From positions 2,224,001-2,288,000 of the forward strand of contig NC_064226.1 of NCBI RefSeq assembly GCF_023101765.2: a stretch of DNA of 64,000 nucleotides, written 5' to 3'. Each line of letters starts with the position of its first letter. Positions within the stretch are counted from its first letter, which is position 1. The notes under the pieces were generated by a model. That model was given only the letters and a program-made list of their open reading frames with translations. It did no database searches and was not told the origin of the DNA. The stretch comes from Spodoptera frugiperda. Taxonomy: Eukaryota > Arthropoda > Insecta > Lepidoptera > Noctuidae. Shown here in pieces: positions 1 to 9,424 of the stretch. The position numbers and the translations under genes were made by a program.

Positions 1-298
1 GCTCACGTTCCAGTAATCGACCGAGATGAAGTAATAAATATTGAATGAGTACAAACTAATCGCTTCATGTTATTACTTAGATGCATAGAAATTATTACCT
101 ATAACATATGAATAAAGATTAACTGCCGCGCTCGGAGTAATTTAAACCATTCTTTTTTATATCTTAAACCATTCTTTAGTGACGATTTTGTATCGAAAAC
201 AATTGCTAAGGACTGGGTTAAGTAACCATTAAATGAATCTGAGTACGGCGCGAACGGCGGTTAGTACCATACACATGGAAAATTCTTAGGACTACAAT
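1..298. other. Intergenic, nothing recognised
   Basis: AT-rich sequence with no supportable ORF, RNA gene or clear repeat. It leads into a cluster of degenerate retroposon copies. Confidence 0.5.
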
Positions 299-421
299 CT
301 CTTTTGTGAGGAAAAATCATCACTCCTCCTGCTTTGGGTGATGCGAGAGGCAGTGTCAGACTTCTTACTAACTAAAAACCACCCTGTTCCAACTCCTGTT
401 TCTAACTGGAGCCCTGATAAG
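299..421. repeat. Degenerate poly(A)-type retroposon copy (family R1)
   Basis: This stretch shares an ordered set of short motifs with at least four other places in the window: a GAGG-AAAATCATC start, a GCGAGAGG core, then GTGTCAGACT, ACTAAAAACCACCC and a GGAGCC end. The best preserved copies are at 458-616 and 3252-3396. In this orientation the family starts with a T-run in several copies, so the true 3' A-tail lies on the other strand. This copy is diverged and lacks the T-run. I recognise the family as a common moth repeat but cannot give its database name. Confidence 0.6.
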
Positions 422-457
422 ACGTGAGGTGTTGCGTGCAACAGCAAGAGTTTAGTC

Positions 458-616
458 CTTTTTTGAGAGGAGAAAATTATCCAATGACTTCTTGAGCGCC
501 TTGAGCGAGGCGAGAGGGAGTGTCAGACTCTTACTGACTAAAAACCACCCCGTTCCTGCGCCTGGTTTACGAGCCGGAGCCCAGGTAAACCGCTAGGCAG
601 TCCGCAGCTCCGGGGA
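458..616. repeat. Poly(A)-type retroposon copy (family R1), well preserved
   Basis: It opens with a T-run, then GAGAGGAGAAAATTATCC, the core GGCGAGAGGGAGTGTCAGAC, the segment ACTAAAAACCACCCCGTTCC, and a GC-rich end with GAGCCGGAGCCC and CGCAGCTCCGG. The same order is found, inverted, at 3252-3396. This is the longest copy in the window. Confidence 0.7.
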
Positions 617-734
617 TTGCCTTTTCAATACCATTCCGTTATACAAAACCAGAAACCAATTAAAAGATAAAAAACCGTACTACCGTTCGTCTGCGCGGTT
701 TTCACAAACAATGACTTTGCAAACACAACAACAA

Positions 735-792
735 TTACTGTGTGATTCACAGATCGTTGTTCCGAGTTCTGGGGTGATGTACATGCATGTGA
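735..792 (+). repeat. tRNA-type SINE fragment (3' part)
   Basis: The block TGTGATTCACAGATCGTTGT, then a GTTCTGGGGTGATGT-like block and a CATGTGAAA end, matches the body of the SINE at 3530-3680. The tRNA-like head with its A and B boxes is missing, so this is a truncated copy. Confidence 0.55.
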
Positions 793-834
793 AAATCCCT
801 ATTTGTACGTTTAAAATATATAAAAAAACACATA

Positions 835-997
835 ATTATTATTAGAACTTATGACGGGATATTTACCATGTTTATTCATTTTGATGAGTTTCATCTCATC
901 AAGTGAGATCATGGCGCTTGCAACAGTGCCGAAATATCGGAAACTTATCAAAATGAATAAACATGGTAAATATCCCGTCATAAGTTCTAATAATAAT
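835..997. repeat. Near-perfect 163-bp inverted repeat (foldback/MITE-like)
   Basis: The left arm (835-891) and right arm (940-997) are reverse complements with about one mismatch over some 57 bases. They enclose a 48-base loop (892-939). The arms contain GACGGGATATTTACCATG and its complement CATGGTAAATATCCCGTC. The outer ends are TAA repeats on both sides. The RNA from either strand would fold into a long stem. The 113-codon ORF that crosses it is a by-product of the palindrome. Such foldbacks usually come from MITEs or from two inverted copies of one repeat; no transposase is present. Confidence 0.85.
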
Positions 998-999
998 AG

Positions 1000-1888
1000 T
1001 GTTAGTGACCATGTCAGTTTAAAAACTATTATAACACATAATTATATTCAACAACTAACTAGCCTTTTCCTTATATCCTATTGCTTCGCTTATATTAGTG
1101 TTATTACTGAGTACAATCTAGGTATAGGCGGGAATAGACGTAAGCTAGTATCTATCTGTATAGGTGGAAGTAAAAAAAAAAGTAAACGATAGCCTAGTAT
1201 TCCACGCGCACCACTTGAGGAAGGGAAGCAGCCTCCCAGGGCCGCTAACTTGGCGGGACGTGCCTCAAACATAGCGACAGGTCGAAGTCTGCTGTGTGGT
1301 GATTCCGCGAGGCTAACCCATGGTAGGGTCTCAGCCAGTGGAGAAACACCGCAGTGGTTTTAAGTAAGAGTCCGGCAATAAGTAATTTTCTTTCTTAAAA
1401 TAGAATCATAAAACTACAAACAACAACAAAAAATGCGACCTTAAACATTTAATAGGTAACTAAGGAAAATACAAAGTCAATTGACTTATGTATGAATTAT
1501 AACTAAATATATTTTTAACCTATGTCCTTTATATTTTCAAGGAGAAACAATGTTATTAGTAAATCATTTCTGACTTTTAGTGACTAATTGCTGCTCACCA
1601 CTCAGTAGGTAGATGTGTGAAGCATCATCTTAGATCCACAAATAAAACAATAAGTACCTATTTATCTATATTTATAAAAAGGAAAAATATGAGTGTTAGT
1701 ATGCTTGCACAAAAGGCTCTGATACTAATCGACTGACTTAAAAAAAAATCTCCATTAGAGATCTATCTTCCAAGGAGTAACATAGACAAATTTTTAATCG
1801 ACTTCAAAAAAGAAAGAGGTTTAGTTAGATCTCGCATTGGGATAAACCGCTTATGATGGAGTTATAGCGAGCATACAATTTTTTAGAC
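1000..1888. other. Intergenic; probable transposon debris at 1196-1372
   Basis: No gene is supported. The GC-richer block 1196-1372 (with GAAGGGAAGCAGCCTCCC and GGTGATTCCGCGAGGC) stands out against the AT-rich surroundings and resembles LINE-derived debris I associate with moth genomes. I found no intact reading frame in it. The remainder is AT-rich and featureless. Confidence 0.35.
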
Positions 1889-1943
1889 TTTTTTTTTTGG
1901 AGGGGAAAATCATCCCATGGCTTTTGCCGTCTTGGGCGAGGCA
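1889..1943. repeat. Truncated retroposon copy (family R1)
   Basis: A run of nine or more T is followed by GGAGGGGAAAATCATCCCAT and GGGCGAGGCAAC, matching the first third of the copy at 458-616. The rest of the element is absent. Confidence 0.55.
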
Positions 1944-2420
1944 ACATGACCTGTGTGGACATTATAGAGGTTCTATGCATCTATTTACTATCTTTTAAAA
2001 TCTATGCAAGCGAAGCCACTGACGGAAAACTAGTGTTTAAAATACTGGTAAATTAATATTATATAAACAGTCTTATTTTATTTGTAGCTGATTAAACACA
2101 AACTGGTTTGTGGCCCTGACCCATCTATGTATGTAAAAATCTTATAAATAATTCTCCGATCTAAGCCAACATAGGTATATCAGATAGCAACAATATCTAA
2201 GTAATCAAGTATATTTCCAACACGTGATGTTAGAGAAAAAAAATTGAAGAAAGCACAGTTGTTTGACGGGTTTGATTGAATAGCCCCTCTTCATGTTTCC
2301 GAGAGCAACGACTGGACTATTACTTCAGAGATATGTACAGTAAACACAAATTCTATGTTGGTTTGTTTGTATCTTACTCGTATAAAAGGACCAGCTGATG
2401 CCATTTTCTAAAATAAAAGT
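1944..2420. other. Intergenic, nothing recognised
   Basis: AT-rich sequence without a supportable ORF, RNA gene or clear repeat. Confidence 0.4.
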
Positions 2421-2537
2421 AGCTTAAGTTACCCCTTTGTACATCAGCTACCTGCCAATAGAAGTCCCGTCAAAATCCGTGTAGCCATTTCAGAGATTAG
2501 CCGGAACAAACAAGCAACAGACAAAAATTGTAAAAAC
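2421..2537 (+). repeat. RTE-like LINE 3' tail
   Basis: The order AGCTACCTGCCAATAGAAGT, CCCGTCAAAATCCGT, TTTCAGAGATTAGCCGGAAC and ACAAAAATTGTAAAAA is the typical 3' end of RTE-type LINEs, in which a short tail repeats in many truncated copies. No reverse-transcriptase reading frame remains upstream, so this is a 5'-truncated copy. Confidence 0.6.
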
Positions 2538-2750
2538 AAAAAAATATATGTATCATATTACGTATATTAATATGCGTGTAGTAAAAAACGGTTATTTCAA
2601 TATAACAAACAAACACTCCATTTGTTTGTTTATTTATCAATCATTTATTTATTAATCTGGACTAGATATTAATCTCGAACGAAGGTTTTCGAAGTTTCTT
2701 AAATTAGTGCAAGTGTACCTACTAACAATCTAAAGCCATCCATTTTTGTA

Positions 2751-2815
2751 TGGATGGATAATCATCAAATGACTCCTCTCGGGCGGGAGGTAGTGTCAGA
2801 CTCTTATTAAAAACC
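2751..2815. repeat. Retroposon fragment (family R1)
   Basis: It contains GGATAATCATCAAATGACT, CTCGGGCGGGAGG and AGTGTCAGACTCTTATT in the same order as the copy at 458-616, with several deletions. Confidence 0.5.
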
Positions 2816-3042
2816 TTACTAGAAAACACACCATTTTTAATGCCCGAGTCACTATTTCCATAGGATACCAGTTAATGGTTTGAAACGCTGCAAGTTAAGA
2901 CTATTGCTATCTTCCTAAATACTTATTTGGAAGTGAAGTTATTGATAAACAATCCGATCGAAGCCGGGTCCACAACCATATACCTACATTCACGCTCAGT
3001 TGATTCCGAAAGGTACAAACCAAACTCTTTTTATGATATCAA

Positions 3043-3237
3043 GTGATGATTGTTTACGAAAAAAAAAATGGCCAGGGAAAAAATCAAGCGAACGACCGAA
3101 CAGTCAAGGTTAACGTTAATAACACTGAGTTCAAACCGGCTGCGAATGTGTTAAGTAATATTATTGATGTAACTAGTCGCTCGGAATACTCGATCGATTC
3201 GTTTGATTACGATGCTGATGGATCGTCGAAGTTATAG
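3043..3237 (+). other. Orphan 64-codon reading frame, doubtful
   Basis: This open frame has a balanced, hydrophilic composition (for example DRTVKVNVNN and SIDSFDYDADGSSKL), with no low-complexity stretch and no transmembrane segment. It looks more protein-like than other random frames in the window. It could be a terminal exon of a gene whose other exons I cannot find, or chance. Its stop codon overlaps by two bases the start of the target duplication of the retroposon at 3252-3396. I recognise no family. Confidence 0.2.
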
Positions 3238-3412
3238 CCTGTTATATGACTCCTAGCGGGTTTACCGGGGCTCCGGTTCGAAAAGCAGGAGTAGGAACGG
3301 GGTGGTTTTTAGTCAGTAAGAGTCTGACACTCCCTCCCTCTCGCCTCACCTAAGGCAAGAGAAGTCATTGGATGATTTTCCACACTCAAAAAAAAAAGCC
3401 TGTTATATGACT
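3236..3412 (-). repeat. Retroposon (family R1) with perfect 16-bp target duplication
   Basis: The 16-base direct repeat AGCCTGTTATATGACT occurs at 3236-3251 and 3397-3412. Between the copies lies a 145-bp element inverted relative to the copies at 299, 458 and 1889. It opens with the GC-rich GTTTACCGGGGCTCCGG block and ends in a 10-base A-run just before the second duplicate. The A-run next to the duplication fixes the 3' end of the family and shows target-primed integration. The perfect duplication implies a fairly recent insertion. Confidence 0.85.
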
Positions 3413-3529
3413 ACATCGAACTTATGTGCGCCTGGTAACTGGTACTTGGAAACAGACAAAGGAGATAGGTACATTCTTACTTTGCTAAACAATGATTCCG
3501 GGCTTAATGCAGTTATTTAGAATTTAAAT

Positions 3530-3680
3530 TAGACTGCACGGTTGGCGTGGTGGCTGTGTAATTGGTTCGATTCTAGCACGGAGCAACTCTTTGTGTGATC
3601 CACAAATTGTTGTTCCGGGTCTGGGTGTCATGTGCATGTGAAATTGTATGTTTCTAAACTCACGCACGACGAACAAGACA
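3530..3680 (+). repeat. tRNA-derived SINE
   Basis: It starts with ACTGCACGGTTGGCGTGGTG, an A-box-like block, then has GGTTCGATTC, a B-box, shortly after, and a body with AGCAACTCTTTGTGTGATCC and GGGTCTGGGTGTCATGTG. The spacing between A and B boxes is shorter than in a tRNA, so part of the head is deleted. A second copy is at 8519-8675. The type resembles the tRNA-derived SINEs of noctuid moths. Confidence 0.75.
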
Positions 3681-3859
3681 ACGTAGTAGTTTGGAACAAC
3701 GTCTTTAAAAATAAATCTTAGCCTAACTTTATTATCAAAATCTACATGATATAAATAGTAATGAATCTTTATTCTATGTGGCATCTTCTTAACCCACACG
3801 CAGAATCGCTCAGAATCAGCTCTCCAAGAATCTATTCTAGCGGTATATTTTTTTATTCC

Positions 3860-3900
3860 ACCATCAGGCCTGATGGTAAGCGATGATGTGGCCGACGATA
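3860..3900 (+). repeat. LINE-tail fragment
   Basis: The motif CTGATGGTAAGCGATGATGT followed by GGCC recurs, with changes, at 7720-7745 and 14160-14195. It is the mark of a common retroposon end. Confidence 0.5.
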
Positions 3901-4256
3901 ATACAGCATTTTTTAAGGTATAATTCTCAAACAAAACTATGAATTAGTTTCCCAGGCTCACAACCACTTCAAGTACCCACAAATCAAGTAGACACACAGT
4001 TGACAGCTAAATTATGCCAATTTTCGCATCAGAATTGGGCAGCAAAACCCAAAAACTCCTTCCTCTGACATTTGTAAGGTCATTCAAACTGTGCATAATG
4101 GGCTCCTGTCCCCAAAGTCAAGGGCGATGGACAATCCGTCAAAACTGAATTAAACCGTCGCAGTGGCTTTGTGCGGTCATCACGGCGTGTCACCGAAATC
4201 ATGACGTTTGGACAGACCGTGACATCCGATGGCATCAGCCATCCTGTGGCCCGCGA

Positions 4257-4266
4257 CATATATACC
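4257..4266 (+). promoter_or_regulatory. TATA box of the 4304 gene
   Basis: CATATATACC lies about 40 bases upstream of the start codon at 4304. A transcription start about 30 bases downstream would leave a 5' leader of roughly 15 bases, short but usual for small secreted-peptide genes. No clear NF-kB-type site was seen nearby. Confidence 0.6.
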
Positions 4267-4303
4267 ATGTGTGGATGACCAAATGCATCACACTCGTTCG
4301 AAA

Positions 4304-6078
4304 ATGGCGAAGGTAGCTACTGTGTTCGCTTTTATGGTGCTCCTGGCTGTTATTGTTGAAGGCAGAGGTGAGTTACATAACAGTAAACCTAAATTAGTAT
4401 TTATTAAAATGTGGTTTAGTTGGTACAAAAACTGTTTTGACCGTGGTCAAAATAAAAAACCTTATGAAAGATCAGACACTTGTAAAAGACCAACTTTGAC
4501 TTAAGGACATTGGCACTAGAAATACAAAAATGGAAATAAACTCCATCAAATATCTGCATATCTTCTTACGTTCTACAGATTGGAGATTCGACACAAAGCG
4601 AGTGAAGAGAGGCTATAACCCTGGTACGTACGGCAACAACAACAACAACAACAACGGTGGTACCTATGGGAGGAATGATGATCAGAACGACAACTTCAGC
4701 AGGGAGCGGCTCGGATGCAGTGAGGAGCTCGGAGGTGGCAGGTTAGTGGAAAGTGCCTTTTGTTTCCTGAAAGCGTGGCCATGAAATGTGACACCCACCT
4801 TACATGAGTTGTGTTATTGATCTTATGTAATATGTGTGAGAACACTGTGTTGCTGGTGAAAATGATCGAAAACTGAAAATCATAGTAATATTAAAAATGT
4901 GAAAGTTTTTTTATTTGGATGATTGGATGTTTGGGCGTCAATCACGCTGAAAGTACTGAAGGATTAAATGAAATTTGGTATACAGACAGGGTAGGAGCGG
5001 ACTTCGGTGATAGGATAACACGCGCTTTTTAATCCACGAGCGAACCCACTAGCAGATGCTAGTACTCAATAATACTTTGCTAGACTCTGAAATAGCAGTT
5101 TAGCAGTGATGCTTGCAAACAGTTCACTCACAAAGTAGTCCAAAAGATCATTTTTGGCAGTTTATTGTTAGAAAATAATCTAGGAAGCTTAATTAGATTT
5201 TTCTACTCGTAGGTATTCAATGATAAAAACTAGTAAAACCGTAAAAAACAGCGAGCGTTCAAAAACTTTTAAATGCATTTTACAGACTGCAGAAAAAACG
5301 TAAATGATTTCCTCATATAACTTCTCTAGCACTTCAGAAATAAATAGTAGAGATTTGAGGAATTCTAGTTTCAAAAATAAAAAGTAACTCTTGGCAAAAG
5401 TAGCCAGTCGCTTACTAAATTGCATTGTTCAAATGAATCAGTTAACATTGAAAAATCAACCGTTACCAGTTGCAATACGTTTCATTTGACACATCTTGTT
5501 AACTAGCAATTAACACATCGATTTGTTTCAACTGCAAGGATCTTTCAGTATGTGGTCCAAGTAATAAGCGAATATAATGGTACCTATAATTTTACTTGTT
5601 CACAAAATTAATGTTGATAATTCTGTCACATTATTCTTTATTTGATTGTCTGGACTTTAAAAGAGACCGCTAAATCGGCGTTTCTTCTCAGACTAGTCTG
5701 ATAGGCAATCTTCAGCCTCATCATTATTTTAGAGATGACGTGTAAAAGTGTTATCTTTTAACCAACTTGCAAATGTAAATACCATGAAAATTGACGCGTC
5801 AATGATTTTACTTATTATTATGTTTCTGTCAAAATAAGGTTCTTATCAAATGTCATCTTAGGAAACTGGTCCACCAAAAAAAAAAGTATAGGCAATCTAA
5901 TTGCATTATAAATAAAATATAAAATTTTTTCAGCTACGGGAGTGGTAGCCACGAGTTGTCTTACAACAAAGATGGACGCCCGAAAGACAATCGCCGCCAT
6001 CGCTCGTTCACCAAAGCGTCCGCCTCCGCGTCCGCCACCGCTACCTCCTTCAACGAGAACCACAAGGCAAACCTTTGA
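4304..6078 (+). CDS. Secreted Gly/Asn-rich peptide precursor, three exons (gene A)
   Basis: Exons 4304-4367, 4579-4741 and 5934-6078 join with matching phases to 123 codons plus stop. The start at 4304 has an AAAATGG context. Residues 1-20 are a hydrophobic signal peptide. Residues 22-32 form a short acidic/basic propeptide ending in K-R-V-K-R (28-32), a furin-type cleavage site. The predicted mature peptide runs from Gly33. It holds seven consecutive Asn (41-47, from an AAC repeat), a single Cys at 68, Gly-rich stretches (73-80), an Arg/His-rich segment (91-99) and a Ser/Ala/Thr tail (104-114) after S-F-T-K. Donors are GTGAGT and GTTAGT; the acceptors end in ACAG and TTCAG. The layout matches gene B at 9425-10164. 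Signal, R-X-X-R propeptide and Gly-rich body are also seen in moth antimicrobial peptides such as gloverins and attacins, but I see no clear homology. Function unknown; secretion well supported. Confidence 0.85.
4915..5065 (+). repeat. RTE-like LINE tail in intron 2 of gene A
   Basis: The blocks AATGAAATTTGGTATACAGA, CGGTGATAGGATAACACG and CGAACCCACTAGCAGATGCT are a typical RTE 3' end. It lies in the 1.2-kb intron and does not touch splice sites. The rest of that intron (5066-5933) shows nothing further. Confidence 0.55.
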
Positions 6079-6301
6079 AATTAGAACGCTTTGAATTTAG
6101 AATGTACAAAATGAAACGTCAAGGCATAAGCAAAGAGTTTTTATCCTGTATTACTTTTTATTATCTTTTTTTAAATCTAAATTGTAAGGAAATTGGTTTT
6201 ATTCCGACAAAGACTTTTATCTACTATTTTAGGTTTTAATCTAGGTTTGGAAATGGTTGACATTGATGTATCAGTTAGTTTGTAAGAAATGTAACAATAC
6301 A

Positions 6302-6307
6302 AATAAA
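6302..6307 (+). terminator. Poly(A) signal of gene A
   Basis: AATAAA occurs 224 bases after the stop codon, followed by a T-rich stretch. This gives a 3' UTR of about 240 bases. Confidence 0.55.
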
Positions 6308-6387
6308 TATAAACGTATTTATTTAAGTCAATTTTTGTTTATTTTTCGACAACATTTTATCTAAAGTTTATCTAAAGTTTAAAAATA

Positions 6388-6650
6388 TTGGTCATTGAAA
6401 TGTACATAAACCTGCGATACTGCTTGGAAAAAAAAGTTTGGAAATATGATGTCGGTTATATTAATGAATATAATAAGCATTGCACATTAAGAAATGTTTG
6501 GAAAAAATATACGATACAAGTAACGTTTCATTGTTTAAAAATTGTTGTGAATGTGACTTTTTATAAGTAACATAAAAATGGCACATTAGGAATTAGTTCC
6601 TGTGTCGTGAATGCATTTACAAAAATACAAATTCGCAGACACATCACATC
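6388..6650. other. Intergenic, nothing recognised
   Basis: AT-rich spacer between the convergent genes A and B. The 60-codon open frame here has no supporting features. Confidence 0.4.
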
Positions 6651-6654
6651 CACC

Positions 6655-6705
6655 CGGAACAACTCTTTGTGGATCACACAATGAGTTGTTCCGTGCGGAA
6701 ATCGA
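6655..6705. repeat. SINE fragment forming a short hairpin
   Basis: GGAACAACTCTTTGTG and its near-complement CACAATGAGTTGTTCC face each other. Both are pieces of the SINE body seen at 3570-3625, so two inverted SINE fragments have come together. Confidence 0.5.
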
Positions 6706-6912
6706 AGCCGCAGCACGTTTACACTTTACAGTCACTGTGCCAAACAGTCATAATAAATAATAAAATAAATAAAACTCCTAAACCTTCACAGAAACATATA
6801 CACAATCATGCAGAAAGCCGCAATTTTGAACACCTGTCGTATTGTCAGAAAATTTGTGCAAGAGACCAACGAATAAATACCCCATGATGTTCACTTTGTT
6901 TAATTAAGCCCG

Positions 6913-7229
6913 TGAACTTCATATGATTAGCGAAATCATTATAGTTTCGAGAAAAAGGCAACGTCACGCCTTTTATCCCCAAAAGGGTAAGCAGAGGTGC
7001 GCATTACGGCACATAATATGCTGTAAGTCCCATGTAATAGGGGGTGAGCCCATTGCCATATACCGAGCACGTTTCCAGACTCCGTGCTACTACTGAGAAA
7101 TTTTCAAAAAACCGAAAATAGCCCAGCAATACTTTTGCCCGACCCGGTCGGACTTACAACCACTCGGCCCGTGAGGAGTCTTAAAGTTCATATAATTAAT
7201 GAAATTATTATAGTTTCGAGAAAAAGGGA
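6913..7229. repeat. Interspersed repeat (family R2) between 46-bp direct repeats
   Basis: The centre (6970-7170) has GGGTAAGCAGAGGTGCGCAT, TAAGTCCCATGTAATAGGGG and GTGCTACTACTGAGAAATTT, a repeat found again at 13728-13880 and, diverged, at 22615-22800. It is flanked by imperfect direct repeats that both contain ATTATAGTTTCGAGAAAAAG (6913-6960 and 7184-7229). The flanks are too long for a normal target duplication and may be a local duplication. Confidence 0.5.
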
Positions 7230-7679
7230 ATACCTTAAAAATAAATAATAATGTGTAATAATCGTATAAAGAAGCAATTAATACAATTTTAACCTTTACC
7301 TGTTTGGAAAATCCACGGATCTGATAAATATAATATTAAGTGATGAATCACAGATAAGATTCACAGACAGATAAGATCTTTCTCGAAAATTAATTTTTGT
7401 ATTAATAGGTAATGTAAATGCCATTTTCTTCCTAGGTTTTAAAAAAACCAGAGACTAATAAAGTATGAGATTAAGATAAAACGATGAGGATTCTTAATTA
7501 ATTCTGTGGCTTTAATTTTAATTAAGTTATTTATAAAAACATCATTCTTGTTAATGTTTTTGTTATTTATTTATTAGGGCAAAAAAAGGTGTGAAGGCTA
7601 TAAAAAGGATCATAACAGCGAAAAGGAAATGTCGAGACTCCAAACTTGGAATAGTAGACCTATTATTTTTTCTACGACG
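7230..7679. other. Intergenic, nothing recognised
   Basis: AT-rich spacer without supportable genes or repeats. Confidence 0.4.
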
Positions 7680-7885
7680 TTTGGCCAATTATTATTCTGT
7701 GGTTTGGCCGCTAACTTACCTGTTGGTAAGTGATGATGTGGCCTACAATGGAGCACGTCTGGTCATAAGCAACCATTCACTCGGGTTTTGAAGACAACCA
7801 TGTTATACCCTTCAGCAAATACAGATGTCAGGAAAGAATTCCACTCCCTAGCACTTCGTACAAGGAAACTTGAAGCGAAGCGCTT
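7680..7885 (+). repeat. LINE-type 3' end
   Basis: It contains GGTAAGTGATGATGTGGCCT, AAGCAACCATTCACTC, then CAAATACAGATGTCAGGAAA and GAATTCCACTCCCTAGCACT. I know this order as the 3' part of a widespread lepidopteran retroposon. The short frames crossing it are broken remnants or chance. Confidence 0.55.
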
Positions 7886-7904
7886 CGTACGAGTGGGTGG
7901 GATA

Positions 7905-8012
7905 TCTATCATGAAGCATGAAGTATGAATGAACAATTTAAGCATGAGATAAGCATTTGACGTGATTGAGTAACAAACATTCACACAAACTCACAAATAT
8001 TCGCATTTTACT
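7905..8012 (-). repeat. RTE-like LINE tail, inverted
   Basis: GAGTAACAAACATTCACACA followed by AACTCACAAATATTCGCAT is the reverse of the tail seen on the plus strand at 10800-10925. Confidence 0.6.
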
Positions 8013-8239
8013 TTAATCAGATTTTTAGTACACAATCGTCTATCGTATACAGTCCATTCCGTGACAGTTATTCTACTGTTAGGCCATTCTCTAAATAAGA
8101 GGATGTTGGGCAATTACTTGTCAATCGTAGTTGAGAAGGGATTCATCAGTGATCACTACTGCCTGGTACATAAATATTTTAAATATAATACATAATAAAG
8201 CCTTTTAAAGCCCCGAAGAGGAATGCAGAGGTCATCATA

Positions 8240-8345
8240 ATAGCGATAAGGCTTTTTTGGGAGCAACCACCCAAGCCAGGATCGATAATAGATAAAACCA
8301 TGAAAATACCGAAAAAATAGGAGTTTTCACATATTCCCTCAATTT
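8240..8345 (+). repeat. Small interspersed repeat
   Basis: AAGCCAGGATCGATAATAGA followed by TAAAACCATGAAAATACCG resembles 20215-20270 (AGCCAGGATCTACAGTAGAT, then an AAACATGAAAACACCGG block). Identity of the family is unknown to me. Confidence 0.4.
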
Positions 8346-8518
8346 TTTAGCGCGCCACCTCACTAAAATTGTATATTTTTTTATATCCAAAAAAATCAAT
8401 AACAGTTGTGATTGCTACCAAATAGTCACATTTCCATCACTCATTTCATGCCAAAAGGGTAGGTAAAGTTACACATTTTCAATGTAACATCCAATTTTCC
8501 CCAGAACATACAGTTTGT

Positions 8519-8675
8519 GTCTGCACGGTTGGCGCAGTGATTGGGTAACCGACTACTCTGCAAGGGGTAGCGAGTGCGATTTCCGCAAGTGATACCTATT
8601 TATTTACTCATGATTTGTATCTGTGTACGACACTGGAGAAAATCTTCTTGTGAAGTCCTGTTTTTTGTTGTATAT
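8519..8675 (+). repeat. tRNA-derived SINE
   Basis: CTGCACGGTTGGCGCAGTGA (A-box region) is followed about 30 bases later by GGTAGCGAGTGCGATTTCC (B-box, mutated) and the SINE end ACACTGGAGAAAATCTTCTT. It is diverged from the copy at 3530-3680 and, with its B-box changed, is probably silent. Confidence 0.7.
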
Positions 8676-8973
8676 CAATCTTAATGTCATCCCAAATATC
8701 ATGTTCGAAAAACCGGTAAACATTAACAATACTTGCTTAACACCTAACCTATTCGTTTTAAAGCAAATACCTACATCCATATTTGTTGTCTATCCATAGT
8801 CATAGTCGACTGATTAATTCAAAATGCGAAGTAAGATCCGTGTATAAAGCACACAAGTATAAGTGTCATCATACAAGTACTTAGACATTGTTTTTATACT
8901 TTGACAAACAAATTGTTTAAATAAGGACATAAAAAGAAGTAATAAACATTGTAATTTGCAAAAAATCAATCAG

Positions 8974-8979
8974 TTTATT
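8974..8979 (-). terminator. Poly(A) signal of gene B
   Basis: AATAAA on the minus strand lies about 450 bases past the gene B stop at 9425. This is the first well-placed signal I noticed. The 3' UTR would include a small LINE fragment at 9335-9375. Confidence 0.45.
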
Positions 8980-9334
8980 TAATTCTAGACAAATAAATTA
9001 GTTAAAGATAGACATATACGTTATTGCTAGCCTCGTCGTCGTTAGGTTTTTGTAAACATTATCACAAAATGTTATATTATTATAAACTTAAATCTAAGGA
9101 ATCTTACAATTGTACCTACTTATGTTAGTTTTAGATCTAAATATCCGTGAAGGGATTGCGGAGTTGTATGAATGTGTTATCTGAAACAAAACAAAACATT
9201 TACATCAAATAACTCAACTAAAATGATAAATTGTTCATTCATTTATCTATTCAAAGAATCTTTGTATTGTTAAGACTATATAGGCCAAATTGGTTTTTAA
9301 TTTGAAAGAAAAATAGATTATATTTAAATCATAT

Positions 9335-9375
9335 CAACCACGAAACGTCCACTGCTGAACATGGACCTCTCGTTT
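9335..9375 (+). repeat. LINE fragment in the 3' UTR of gene B
   Basis: CCACGAAACGTCCACTGCTG followed by AACATGGACCTCTCG matches a phrase common in lepidopteran LINEs. Only about 40 bases remain. Confidence 0.45.
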
Positions 9376-9424
9376 TACCTTCAGATCGAAAAGAATGTTT
9401 TAAATATACCTTAGTCCAAAAACA

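Noticed and set aside
851..1192. 113-codon frame
   Set aside because: Created by the hairpin at 835-997 and AT-rich flank; no protein features.
3530..3680. tRNA gene
   Set aside because: A and B boxes are present but spacing is wrong and no cloverleaf forms; it is a SINE.
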